From Micromonospora sp. NBC_00389 (GTDB taxonomy: Bacteria > Actinomycetota > Actinomycetes > Mycobacteriales > Micromonosporaceae): a stretch of 64,000 nucleotides of DNA. The notes beneath the pieces were generated by a model. It searched no databases. It saw nothing but the letters and a program-made list of their open reading frames with translations, and was not told where the DNA came from. A program made the position numbers and the translations under genes. This document shows positions 1 to 7,979 of the stretch, piece after piece (the stretch's first letter is position 1; each line of letters begins with the position of its first letter). Location of the stretch: assembly GCF_036059255.1 (NCBI RefSeq), contig NZ_CP107947.1, forward strand, positions 1,426,001-1,490,000. Direction: 5' to 3'.

Positions 1-1
1 A

Positions 2-1240
2 GGTCTGGTGGCCGTGCTCGGCGTGATCGGTGGACTGCTGCTTTGCGTGGCCGCCAGCCGGGCGGTGACCAGCGCCTTCGCCACCATGCTGCGGTCCCGC
101 CGCGTGCGTGACCTGGCGGCCGTGCTGCTGGCGGTGGTCGCCGCACTGCTCGGCCCGTTGCAGGTCTTCGGCCTCGCCGCGCTGCGGGAGACGGACTGGA
201 CACGGCTGACCGGGGTGGCGACCGTGGTCGGCTGGACCCCGTTCGGCGCGCCGTGGACCGCCGGCATCGACGTGGCCCAGGGCCGGGTCTGGGCCGCTCC
301 GCTCAAGCTGCTGATCACGGTGGTGGCGCTCGGTGCCCTGCTGGCCTGGTGGTCGCGGTCGCTGGAGTCGGCGATGGTGGGGGCGGTGAGCGCCGGCAAG
401 GCCCCCGCCCAGCGCGACATCACCGCTGGCGCGGTCGCCCAACTGTTTCCCCGGGTCGCCGGCTGGGCCCGTCGGGACCGGTTCGGGGCGCTGGTCGCCC
501 GGGAGGCCCGCTACTGGTGGCGGGACGCCCGACGCCGGGCCAACCTGATCACGATCGCGGTGGTCGGCATCTTCGTGCCGGTAATGATCAACCTTGGTGG
601 CGCGGGGTTCGCGGTCGAGGACGAGCAGGGTCTGACGACGAGTGCCGCCGACAGCTCACCGGTCCTGGTCACCCTCTCCATGCTCTTCGTCGGCGTGCTC
701 GCCTCGGTCACCCTGGCCAACCAGTTCGGCTTCGACGGCAGCGCGTACGCCGTGAACGTGGTGGCCGGGGTGCCCGGCCGGGTGGAGCTGCGCGCCCGGA
801 TGACGGCCTTCTCGCTGTACGTGCTGCCGATGCTGGCGGTCGTCGCGGTGGTCCTGTCGGTGGTGCTCGGCCGCCCGGGCTGGATCGGCCTGACGGCCGG
901 CAGCCTGGCCGCCACCTACGGTGCCGGGCTGGCAGTGAACAGCTTCGTCTCGGTGCTCGGGGCGTACTCGCTGCCGGAGACGAGCAACCCGTTCGCGATG
1001 AACAGCGGTGCGGGTATCGCGAAGGGCCTGCTCACCCTGCTGGCCATGGTCATCTCGGCAGTCGTCGCGGTGCCGATGGTGGTGGCCGCGGCGCTGCTCG
1101 GTGACGTGTGGCTCTGGTTGGCCCTGCCGGTCGGTGCGGCGTACGGGTTGGGCGCGGCGTTGTTGGGCGCGTATCTGGCCGGCGACGTGCTGGACCGCCG
1201 GCAGCCGGAGCTGCTGGCCACCGTCACCCCGCGCCGCTGA
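2..1240 (+). CDS. ABC-2 type transporter permease, 5' truncated by window edge
   Basis: Multi-pass membrane protein, most likely the permease half of an ABC-2 type exporter. The frame is open to the left edge, so the true start and N-terminus lie outside the window; GTG at 8 is only the first visible start codon. About ten hydrophobic segments are visible, separated by a charged cytoplasmic loop (about residues 130-175, rich in Arg and containing YWWRDARRRA), the layout seen in ABC-2 permeases that work with a separate ATPase. No ATPase gene is present to the right, so the partner would have to lie to the left. The substrate cannot be read from the sequence. Family placement rests on topology only. 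Confidence 0.6.
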   Translation, partial: GLVAVLGVIGGLLLCVAASRAVTSAFATMLRSRRVRDLAAVLLAVVAALLGPLQVFGLAALRETDWTRLTGVATVVGWTPFGAPWTAGIDVAQGRVWAAPLKLLITVVALGALLAWWSRSLESAMVGAVSAGKAPAQRDITAGAVAQLFPRVAGWARRDRFGALVAREARYWWRDARRRANLITIAVVGIFVPVMINLGGAGFAVEDEQGLTTSAADSSPVLVTLSMLFVGVLASVTLANQFGFDGSAYAVNVVAGVPGRVELRARMTAFSLYVLPMLAVVAVVLSVVLGRPGWIGLTAGSLAATYGAGLAVNSFVSVLGAYSLPETSNPFAMNSGAGIAKGLLTLLAMVISAVVAVPMVVAAALLGDVWLWLALPVGAAYGLGAALLGAYLAGDVLDRRQPELLATVTPRR

Positions 1241-1298
1241 GCACGAGGCCGGGCGGAACGGCCGGCCCTCCCGCTCGACGTGGGGTGGCGGGGTCACA

Positions 1299-1832
1299 AT
1301 GTTTCACGTGAATCATGATCCGGGTGCCGAGATCCACCACACCGACCCGTTCGCGGTGCCGGCCGGGCAGCGATCGCCGGTACGCCGGCTGCGCGGTCGG
1401 CTCGCCGCGCCGGTGACCCTCTGGACGGCGCCCGGCCCGGCCGGGCTGACCGTCTCGTCCACTCTCGTCGCCGAGGGTGAGCCGGACCGGCTGCTCGGGC
1501 TGATCGACCCGGAATCCGATCTCTGGGCGGCGGTTGAGGAGGCGGGCCGCTTCGCGGTGGCGCCGCTGGGGCCGCCGCACCGGCAGCTCGCCGACCGGTT
1601 CGCCGGCCTCTTCCCCGCCCCGGGTGGGCTCTTCGCCACCGGATCCTGGCTCGACACGCCGTACGGGCCGGTCCTCTCCGACGCTGGCGGGTGGGCCGGG
1701 TGCCGGCTGGACACCGCCCGGGAATGCGGGTGGGCACTGCTGGTGGAGGCCACGATCGAGGCGGTCGACCTGGCCGAGGATGGCTCCCCGCTGCTGCACT
1801 ACCGCGGTCGCTACCACGAGCTGCCGGGCTGA
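1299..1832 (+). CDS. Flavin reductase-like FMN-binding split-barrel protein
   Basis: Predicted 177-residue soluble protein of the flavin reductase/FMN-binding split-barrel fold. The segment around residues 40-75 (VTLWTAPGPAGLTVSST) is like the phosphate/flavin contact region of HpaC-type reductases. Such proteins reduce flavin with NAD(P)H for a partner monooxygenase, or bind flavin without a known partner; no monooxygenase lies nearby. The ATG at 1299 is chosen because residues before it in the frame are low-complexity Arg-rich and overlap the preceding gene. The first codons overlap a parS-like site, so start-region codon use may be constrained by DNA function as well as protein. No clear ribosome binding site precedes the start. 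Confidence 0.65.
   Translation: MFHVNHDPGAEIHHTDPFAVPAGQRSPVRRLRGRLAAPVTLWTAPGPAGLTVSSTLVAEGEPDRLLGLIDPESDLWAAVEEAGRFAVAPLGPPHRQLADRFAGLFPAPGGLFATGSWLDTPYGPVLSDAGGWAGCRLDTARECGWALLVEATIEAVDLAEDGSPLLHYRGRYHELPG
1300..1315. promoter_or_regulatory. parS-like centromere site
   Basis: The 16 bases TGTTTCACGTGAATCA match the bacterial parS consensus TGTTTCACGTGAAACA at 15 positions; within the 14-base core used in Streptomyces (GTTTCACGTGAAAC) 13 match. The site begins one base inside the ATG of the next gene, so it also encodes the start of that protein (MFHVNHD). ParB/Spo0J family proteins load on such sites near oriC. Binding has not been shown here. Confidence 0.65.
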
Positions 1833-1875
1833 CCGGGCGGCCCGGCGGCTGACCGCGTCGACCCACCGGTCACCG

Positions 1876-1893
1876 GAGTGACCTGGGTCACTC
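1876..1893. promoter_or_regulatory. Palindrome, candidate operator upstream of acetate permease pair
   Basis: Perfect inverted repeat GAGTGACC-TG-GGTCACTC lies 143 bases before the DUF485 start and 44 bases after the flavin-reductase-like stop. It has no following T-run. It may be an operator for the permease operon or a weak terminator of the upstream gene; the symmetric short spacer favours a dimeric regulator site. Confidence 0.4.
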
Positions 1894-1970
1894 GGCGCAG
1901 CCAGCCAACCGCTCGGCGCACTCACCGACCGGCGTCGATCTCACCCTTCCCCGGCAGGGAGCGCGCTCTC

Positions 1971-1976
1971 TACGGT
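1971..1976 (+). promoter_or_regulatory. Candidate -10 hexamer for DUF485-permease operon
   Basis: TACGGT lies 43 bases before the DUF485 ATG and about 80 bases after the GAGTGACC palindrome, leaving room for a short leader with its own ribosome binding site. No convincing -35 element was picked out. Confidence 0.3.
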
Positions 1977-2018
1977 GCGCGAAACCCCCCCGACGCCTGT
2001 GAAGGTGGTGATCCACAG

Positions 2019-2384
2019 ATGTCCACGGACACACCCACGCCGACCGCTTCCCAACCGGACAGGTATCTGGCCGTACAACGGTCGGACGAGTTCGCCGGGC
2101 TGCGGCGCGCGCTGCGCGGCTTCGTCTTCCCGATGACCGTCGCGTTCTTCCTGTGGTACGCGCTCTACGTCATTCTCTCCGCGTACGCCCGGGACTTCAT
2201 GGGCACGAAGCTGTTCGGCAGCAACATCAACGTCGCGCTGATCTTCGGCCTGCTCCAGTTCGTCTCCACGTTCGTGATCGCCTGGCTCTACTCCCGGTAC
2301 GCCGACCGGAAGATCGACCCGGTCGCCGACCGGATCCGCGCCGAGATCGGGGAGGTGACCCATGAGCATGGTCCTCGCGGCTGA
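2019..2384 (+). CDS. DUF485 membrane protein, partner of acetate permease
   Basis: Small inner-membrane protein of 121 residues with two hydrophobic segments (about residues 40-62 and 76-97), the usual size and topology of DUF485 (YjcH) proteins, which are encoded directly before cation/acetate symporters. The ATG at 2019 follows a GAAGGTGG ribosome binding site at good spacing. The 3' end overlaps the permease start by 23 bases, so the two are translationally coupled. The biochemical role of DUF485 proteins is unclear; an accessory role in permease assembly or regulation is inferred from constant gene pairing. Confidence 0.85.
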   Translation: MSTDTPTPTASQPDRYLAVQRSDEFAGLRRALRGFVFPMTVAFFLWYALYVILSAYARDFMGTKLFGSNINVALIFGLLQFVSTFVIAWLYSRYADRKIDPVADRIRAEIGEVTHEHGPRG

Positions 2385-4035
2385 GGCGGGCAACCACACC
2401 GCCCGCAACCTGACCATCACGCTCTTCCTGGTCTTCGTGGCGGTCACCCTGGCCATCACCATCTGGGCCAGCCGGCAGACCAAGACGGCGACCGACTTCT
2501 ACGCCGGTGGCCGGTCCTTCTCCGGTTTCCAGAACGGCATGGCGATCGGTGGCGACTACATGTCGGCCGCCTCGTTCCTCGGCATCGCCGGCATCATCGC
2601 GCTCTACGGCTACGACGGCTTCCTCTACTCGATCGGCTTCCTGGTCGCCTGGCTGGTAGCCCTGCTGCTGGTCGCGGAGCTGCTGCGTAACTCGGGCCGC
2701 TACACGATGGCGGACGTGCTGGCCTTCCGGATGCGCCAGCGCCCGGTGCGTACGGCGGCGGCGGTCTCCACCATCACGGTGTCGATCTTCTACCTGCTGG
2801 CTCAGATGGTGGGTGCCGGCGCGCTGGTCGCGCTGCTGCTCGGCATCCGGCCGGGGACGACCTTCCTCGGCATGGACGCGGCCACCGCCAAGGTGGCCAC
2901 CATCATCATGGTCGGCGCGCTGATGATCATCTACGTCACCGTGGGCGGCATGAAGGGCACCACCTACGTGCAGATCGTCAAGGCGTTCCTGCTCATGGGC
3001 GGCGCGCTGGTGATGACCCTGCTGGTGCTGGCGAAGTACAAGTTCAACCTGTCCTCGCTGCTCGGTGACGCCGCCGCCTCCTCCGGCAAGGGCAGCGCGT
3101 TCCTCGAACCAGGGTTGCGCTACGGCGTCGAGGTGGCCGGCAACGCCACACAGACCTTCTACAACAAGGTCGACCTGCTCTCCCTCGGCATCGCCCTGGT
3201 GCTCGGCACCGCCGGCCTGCCGCACATCCTGATCCGCTTCTACACCGTGCCGACCGCGAAGGCGGCGCGGAAGAGCGTGCTCTGGGCGATCGGCATCATC
3301 GGCACCTTCTACCTGCTCACCCTGGCCCTCGGCTTCGGCGCCGCGGCGCTGGTCGGGAGCGAGGCGATCACCGCGCAGGACAAGGCCGGCAACACCGCCG
3401 CGCCACAGTTGGCCGAGGCGCTCGGCATCGACTTCCTCGGCGGCGATCTCGGTGGGGCGGCCCTGCTGGCGATCATCGCGGCGGTCGCCTTCGCCACCAT
3501 CCTGGCGGTGGTCGCCGGGTTGACCCTGGCATCGTCGTCCAGCCTGGCGCATGACTTCTACGCGAATGTCATGAAGAGGGGCGAGGCGTCGGAGCGACAG
3601 GAGGTACGGGTCGCCCGGATCTCCGCCCTGGTGATCGGCGCGGTCTCGATCGCCCTGTCGATCTACGCGCAGAACCTGAACGTGGCGTTCCTGGTGGCGC
3701 TGGCCTTCGCGGTCGCCGCCTCGGGCAACCTGCCGGCGATCCTCTACAGCCTGTTCTGGCGGCGGTTCAACACCTCCGGCGCGGTCTGGGCGATCTACGG
3801 TGGTCTGCTCTCGGCCGTACTGCTGGTGTTCTTCTCGCCGGTGGTCTCCGGCGCGGCCACCTCGATGTTCCCGGATCACGACTGGCAGTGGTTCCCGCTG
3901 TCCAACCCGGGCATCATCTCCATCCCGTTCGGCTTCCTCTGCGGGTGGATCGGCACGCTCATCTCCAAGGAGCACGACGAGGAGAAGTACGCGGAGCTGG
4001 AGGTACGCGCCCTCACCGGCGCCGGCGCCCACTGA
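2362..4035 (+). CDS. actP: Cation/acetate symporter (sodium:solute symporter family)
   Basis: Secondary transporter of 557 residues from the sodium:solute symporter (SSS) family, close to ActP, importing acetate or another short monocarboxylate with a cation. About 13 hydrophobic helices can be traced; the early segment with TDFYAGGRSF and GDYMSAASFLG is characteristic of ActP/YcgO-type members. ATG at 2362 follows GGAGGTGA (2351-2358) and overlaps the DUF485 gene. A strong hairpin follows the stop, so the operon appears to be the two genes only. ActP versus another monocarboxylate transporter of the same family cannot be settled from sequence reading. Confidence 0.85.
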   Translation: MSMVLAAEAGNHTARNLTITLFLVFVAVTLAITIWASRQTKTATDFYAGGRSFSGFQNGMAIGGDYMSAASFLGIAGIIALYGYDGFLYSIGFLVAWLVALLLVAELLRNSGRYTMADVLAFRMRQRPVRTAAAVSTITVSIFYLLAQMVGAGALVALLLGIRPGTTFLGMDAATAKVATIIMVGALMIIYVTVGGMKGTTYVQIVKAFLLMGGALVMTLLVLAKYKFNLSSLLGDAAASSGKGSAFLEPGLRYGVEVAGNATQTFYNKVDLLSLGIALVLGTAGLPHILIRFYTVPTAKAARKSVLWAIGIIGTFYLLTLALGFGAAALVGSEAITAQDKAGNTAAPQLAEALGIDFLGGDLGGAALLAIIAAVAFATILAVVAGLTLASSSSLAHDFYANVMKRGEASERQEVRVARISALVIGAVSIALSIYAQNLNVAFLVALAFAVAASGNLPAILYSLFWRRFNTSGAVWAIYGGLLSAVLLVFFSPVVSGAATSMFPDHDWQWFPLSNPGIISIPFGFLCGWIGTLISKEHDEEKYAELEVRALTGAGAH

Positions 4036-4051
4036 CCGCGGCACCTGTGAA

Positions 4052-4095
4052 GAAGGGCCCCCTGTACGACGCCAGGCGTCAACAGGGGGCCCTTC
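4052..4095 (+). terminator. Strong hairpin terminator after acetate permease
   Basis: Perfect 14-base arms GAAGGGCCCCCTGT and ACAGGGGGCCCTTC enclose a second inner stem GACGCC-A-GGCGTC, giving an almost continuous long hairpin. There is no T-run, as is common in high-GC actinobacteria. The same structure could stop transcription from either strand. Confidence 0.8.
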
Positions 4096-4126
4096 CGCAA
4101 TTCCGGGGATCGGTAGGCTGACCGGC

Positions 4127-5104
4127 ATGAAGGTTGCTGAGCGCTTCGGTTCCGGTCATCGCGTCCTCGTCACCGGCGGCGCCGGATTCGTCCCGTCGCA
4201 CCTGGTGGACGCCCTGATCGCCCGAGGCTGCACGGTGGTGGCGCTGGACAACTTCGTCACCGGCTCCAAGGAGAACGTCGCCCACCTGCTGGACCGGTCA
4301 ACCTTCACCCTGGTCGAGGCGGACATCTCCGACGGCCTGCCGACCCACCACCCGGCGCTGGCCGAGCGCTTCGACGCGATCCTGCACATGGCCTCGCCGG
4401 CAAGCCCCACCGATTTCGCCCAACTGCCGGTGGAGATCCTCCGGGTCGGCTCGGTGGGCACCCTGCACCTGCTGGAGCGCGCGGTCGCCGACGGTGCCCG
4501 GTTCCTGATGGCCTCCACCTCCGAGGCGTACGGAGACCCGAAGGAGCACCCGCAGCGCGAGACCTACTGGGGCAACGTCAACCCGATCGGGATACGCAGC
4601 GTCTACGACGAGGCGAAGCGCTTCTCCGAGGCGGCCACCATGGCGTACCACCGCTACCGCGGGCTCGACGGGGCGATCGTCCGGATCTTCAACACGTACG
4701 GCCCGCGGATGCGCCCGGACGACGGTCGGGCCATCCCCACCTTCATCTCCCAGGCGCTGCGCGGCGAGCCGATCACCGTGCACGGCACCGGCAACCAGAC
4801 CCGGTCCATCTGCTTCGTCGAGGATCTGGTCCGGGGCATCCTGCTGCTGCTCGACTCGACCGAGACCGGGCCGATCAACTGCGGCACCGAGCACGAGCTC
4901 ACCATGCGGCAACTGGCTGAGTTGATCGTGTCGCTCTCCGACAGCAGCTCAGAGGTGACCTACATCACTCGAAGCGCCGACGACCCGGAGATGCGCCGCC
5001 CCGACCTGACCCTCGCCCGCGAACTGCTCGGATACGAGCCGACCGTGGCGCCCGAAGACGGCCTGCGACGCACGATCGAGTACTTCCGCGCGCGGCTAGG
5101 GTAA
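4127..5104 (+). CDS. UDP-glucuronate decarboxylase-like NAD-dependent epimerase/dehydratase
   Basis: Extended short-chain dehydrogenase of 325 residues acting on nucleotide sugars. The segment STSEAYGDPKEHPQ, followed by a YWGNVNPIG-like stretch and SVYDEAKRF, is very close to UDP-xylose synthases (UDP-glucuronate decarboxylases), and the catalytic Tyr-x3-Lys is present as YDEAK. The product would feed cell-surface or secondary-metabolite glycosylation. ATG at 4127 gives the expected N-terminal Rossmann strand. Oddity: the glycine-rich loop reads TGGAGFVPSH where family members normally have TGGAGFIGSH, so the third glycine of GxxGxxG is proline. A hairpin separates it from the following LCP genes. 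Confidence 0.8.
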   Translation: MKVAERFGSGHRVLVTGGAGFVPSHLVDALIARGCTVVALDNFVTGSKENVAHLLDRSTFTLVEADISDGLPTHHPALAERFDAILHMASPASPTDFAQLPVEILRVGSVGTLHLLERAVADGARFLMASTSEAYGDPKEHPQRETYWGNVNPIGIRSVYDEAKRFSEAATMAYHRYRGLDGAIVRIFNTYGPRMRPDDGRAIPTFISQALRGEPITVHGTGNQTRSICFVEDLVRGILLLLDSTETGPINCGTEHELTMRQLAELIVSLSDSSSEVTYITRSADDPEMRRPDLTLARELLGYEPTVAPEDGLRRTIEYFRARLG

Positions 5105-5134
5105 CCAGCCGGCGACTCGCTGCCGGTCGCTGAA

Positions 5135-5152
5135 CGCCGCCTGAAGGCGGCG
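5135..5152 (+). terminator. Hairpin between epimerase and first LCP gene
   Basis: CGCCGCC-TGAA-GGCGGCG forms a 7-base-pair stem with a four-base loop 30 bases after the epimerase stop and 28 bases before the next start. No T-run follows. It is plausible as a short terminator but also close enough to sit in the leader of the next gene. Confidence 0.45.
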
Positions 5153-5180
5153 GTGGCTCGCGCTACGTACCCTGAGTTAC

Positions 5181-6416
5181 ATGTCAGCGACCTCGTCTGC
5201 CGGCGCCCCGTACCCGTATCTGCACCGCAGCGCCGGGCGCGCGTCGGTGCCCGGCCCCGACCGGGGCGCCTCCGGGCGCGCCCGTCCGAGCGAGGCGCGC
5301 TGGTACCCGTCGTACGACGAGGAGCCGCCCCGGCCGGGTGGCCCGGACGGGCCGAGAGGGCCTGGCGGCCCGGGCGGACCGGGTGGCGCCGGCAGGCCGG
5401 GCCGGCGCGGCCCACGGCCACGCTGGGGCCGGATCGGCGTGGTGGCCGGCATCGCGGTGCTGGTGCTGGCCCTGCTCGGTGGCATCGGCGCCTGGTTGTA
5501 CGCCCGCAACCTCAACAACGACCTGGCCCGGACCGATCCGTTCGCGCAGATCACCGGTGGTCGGCCGGCCAAGACCGTTGACGGCGCGCTGAACATCCTG
5601 CTGGTCGGCAGCGACTCCCGGGACCCGGACGCGCCGGTCGACGCGAAGAGCCAGTGGCGGGCCGACACGATCATCGTGATGCACATCCCGGCCGACCACC
5701 AGAAGGCGTACCTGGTCTCCATCCCTCGTGACCTCTACGTGCCGATCCCGGAGAGCGCCGGCGCGGCCTGCGACTCGGGCCAGCGCGCGAAGATCAACGC
5801 GGCGTTCGCGTTCGGCGGGCTGCCGCTGGCGGTCCGCACCGTGGAGTGCTTCAGCGACGTCCGCATCGACCACGTGATGGCCATCGACTTCGCCGGCTTC
5901 AAGCAGGTCACCGACGCCCTCGGCGGGGTCGACCTGAAGGTGGAGCGGACCATCACCTCGATCCACAAGCCGTACCGGACGTTCACCAAGGGCACCAACC
6001 ACATGAACGGCGCGGAAGCGCTGGACTGGATCCGGCAGCGCAAGCAGTTCCCGGACGGCGACTTCGCCCGGATGAGGCACCAGCAGGAGTTCCTCCGGGC
6101 GCTGCTGGACAAGGCGGCGAGCACCGGCACGTTGGCCAACCCGAAGAAGCTCAACGACTTCCTCCAGTCGGTGACCGCGGCCGCCACGGTCGACGAGGGG
6201 TTCTCGGTGACGGACATGGCGCTGCAGTTCCGCAGCCTGCGCGGCCAGAACCTCACCTTCGTGACCAGCCCGAACTCGGGTAGCGAGACGATCAATGGCG
6301 AGTCGGTGGTGGTCTCCGACCGGGAGAAGGCGCTGGCGATGTACCGGGCCATGTCGTCGGACACCATGGCGGACTGGGTCAAGGCGAACCCGCCGAAGGG
6401 CACCAACGGCGGCTGA
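5181..6416 (+). CDS. LCP family protein 1 (LytR-CpsA-Psr)
   Basis: Membrane-anchored LCP phosphotransferase of 411 residues. LCP proteins move lipid-linked glycopolymers onto peptidoglycan outside the membrane. The first roughly 80 residues are a Gly/Pro/Arg-rich cytoplasmic tail, followed by one membrane helix (about 88-110) and the LCP domain: LVGSDSRD, DTIIVMHIPADH, VSIPRDLYV (catalytic-site Arg), KINAAF, AIDFAGF and DWIRQRKQFPDGDFARMRHQ, all typical. ATG at 5181 is preceded by TACGTACCCTGAGTTAC and may be near leaderless. It is the first of three LCP genes in a row, each separated by under 250 bases; the three differ mainly in their N-terminal tails. Confidence 0.9.
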   Translation: MSATSSAGAPYPYLHRSAGRASVPGPDRGASGRARPSEARWYPSYDEEPPRPGGPDGPRGPGGPGGPGGAGRPGRRGPRPRWGRIGVVAGIAVLVLALLGGIGAWLYARNLNNDLARTDPFAQITGGRPAKTVDGALNILLVGSDSRDPDAPVDAKSQWRADTIIVMHIPADHQKAYLVSIPRDLYVPIPESAGAACDSGQRAKINAAFAFGGLPLAVRTVECFSDVRIDHVMAIDFAGFKQVTDALGGVDLKVERTITSIHKPYRTFTKGTNHMNGAEALDWIRQRKQFPDGDFARMRHQQEFLRALLDKAASTGTLANPKKLNDFLQSVTAAATVDEGFSVTDMALQFRSLRGQNLTFVTSPNSGSETINGESVVVSDREKALAMYRAMSSDTMADWVKANPPKGTNGG

Positions 6417-6622
6417 CCGACCCGGCCGCCGACCTCGGCGGTACGACCCGCGGCGACCGGGCTGGCCGCCCGACCGACGGCCGGCCGATCGGGTCATCGA
6501 ATGGCGACGATCGACCGACCCCGGGAAATCGGCGTCCGGATTGCCCTGGGATGAACTCGCCAAGTCGAAATGATGTACGTACAGTGGTGCCGCCCCCCTC
6601 CTGATCACGAGCTGGAGCACGC

Positions 6623-7870
6623 ATGCCGGTTCAGGCCAGCCGTCGCCCTTCGTCCGCCGCGCCCAGCGGCCGGATCTCCTCGTCCATACCTGTGCAGCCG
6701 GGTCCCGGGGGCGGCGGACCGGGCGGTCGCCCGCCCGGCGGTGGAGGCCGGTCGGGCGGCGGCGGTGCGGCGAAGAAGCGGCCCCGGCGCAAGGATCCGC
6801 TCTGGGCCCGGTTGACCGTCATCTTCGGTGCCGTGCTGATGCTCAGCAGCGGTGTGGCCATCGTCGGCAGCAAGGTGCTGATCGGCCAGGCGACCGGCGA
6901 CATCGCGCAGCGCGACCTGCTGGGCGGGGCCGGCAAGTCAGACGCCGAGGGCGGGGCGAGCCTGGACGGCCCGATCGACATGCTGCTGCTCGGCGTGGAC
7001 GCGCGTGAGCGCTGGGCCGCCGACGATGTCCGCTCGGACAGCATCATCATCCTGCACATTCCGGCCTCGCACGACCAGGCGTACCTGATCTCGATCCCCC
7101 GGGACACCGAGGCGCAGATCCCGGCGTTCCCGAAGAGCGGCTTCAACGGTGGCACCGACAAGATCAACGCCGCGTTCCAGATCGGCGCCCGCAACGGCGG
7201 CGGCTGGGAGGGTGGAGCCCAGCTGATGGCGCAGACGATCAAGCGACTCACCGGGGTCACCTTCGACGGTGCCGCGATCATCAACTTCGGTGGGTTCAAG
7301 GGCGTCATCGACGCCCTCGGCACGGTGCGGATCTGCGTGGGCGAGGAGGTCACGTCGATCCACATGAAGTATGTCGACGGTAAGCCCATGTGGAACGCCG
7401 ACGCCAAGAAGACCGGCAAGACGATGAAGCCCGTGGTGCACAAGAAGGGCTGCCAGGAGATGGAGGGCTGGGCGGCGCTCGACTACGCACGGCAGCGCAA
7501 GACCCTCCGCAACGGCGACTACGACCGGCAGCAGAACCAGCAGCAGCTGATCAAGGCGATGGCCAAGAAGGCCACTGACGGCGGCATGTTGACCAACCCC
7601 GCGAAGCTCCAGCAGCTGATCAAGGCGGCCGGCAAGGCGTTCGTGCTGGACACCGGCGGCGCCGACATCGAGGATCTCATCTTCACGATGCGCGGCGTCA
7701 CCGCGAACGAGCTGACCATGCTCAAGACCAACAGCGGCACCTTCCACGGCAACGGCAACGGCAGTGAGGGCTTGAACGCCGAGACGTTGGAGATGTTCCA
7801 GGCTCTCAAGAAGGACAAGCTCGCGGAATTCGTCTTCAACCACCCCCAGGTGATGTCCACCCGAAAGTGA
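6623..7870 (+). CDS. LCP family protein 2 (LytR-CpsA-Psr)
   Basis: Second LCP ligase, 415 residues: Gly-rich basic cytoplasmic tail (about 1-60, many GGG and Arg), one membrane helix (about 65-90), then the extracellular LCP domain with LLLGVDARERWAADD, DSIIILHIPASHD, ISIPRDTEAQIP, KINAAFQIG, IINFGGFKGVIDALG and LDYARQRKTLRNGDYDRQQNQQQ. Role as for the first paralogue: attachment of teichoic-acid-like or other wall polymers to peptidoglycan. The ATG at 6623 follows GCTGGAGCACGC, a modest ribosome binding site. The 206 bases before it hold a 10-base palindrome TGTACGTACA (6574-6583) but no clear promoter. Confidence 0.9.
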   Translation: MPVQASRRPSSAAPSGRISSSIPVQPGPGGGGPGGRPPGGGGRSGGGGAAKKRPRRKDPLWARLTVIFGAVLMLSSGVAIVGSKVLIGQATGDIAQRDLLGGAGKSDAEGGASLDGPIDMLLLGVDARERWAADDVRSDSIIILHIPASHDQAYLISIPRDTEAQIPAFPKSGFNGGTDKINAAFQIGARNGGGWEGGAQLMAQTIKRLTGVTFDGAAIINFGGFKGVIDALGTVRICVGEEVTSIHMKYVDGKPMWNADAKKTGKTMKPVVHKKGCQEMEGWAALDYARQRKTLRNGDYDRQQNQQQLIKAMAKKATDGGMLTNPAKLQQLIKAAGKAFVLDTGGADIEDLIFTMRGVTANELTMLKTNSGTFHGNGNGSEGLNAETLEMFQALKKDKLAEFVFNHPQVMSTRK

Positions 7871-7926
7871 CGGCCCTCAGCCGGCCGGAAGTCGCGAAAC
7901 TCCGGCGACCACCCAGTCACCGCCCG

Positions 7927-7932
7927 TAGCCT
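7927..7932 (+). promoter_or_regulatory. Candidate -10 of third LCP gene
   Basis: TAGCCT stands 3 bases before GTG 7936. TANNNT close to a GTG is the usual arrangement for leaderless genes in this window (compare 12248-12253 and 44336-44341). It argues that transcription of the third LCP gene begins here, although GTG 7936 is not in frame with the LCP domain. Confidence 0.35.
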
Positions 7933-7979
7933 GACGTGAGCAGGTTTCACGTATCGGCTGCGGGGAGGCGGTCACGTCC

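Noticed and set aside
2009..2017. DnaA box TGATCCACA before DUF485
   Set aside because: Single site with a mismatch, overlapping the ribosome binding region; chance occurrence is likely.
2227..4128. Long open frame of 633 codons opposite the acetate permease
   Set aside because: Its composition (His, Arg, Gln, Asp rich) and position antisense to a clear transporter show it is a shadow frame of high-GC coding DNA.
7944..7957. Possible second parS (GTTTCACGTATCGG)
   Set aside because: Only the left half matches the palindrome; the right half is unrelated, so it is not counted as a ParB site.
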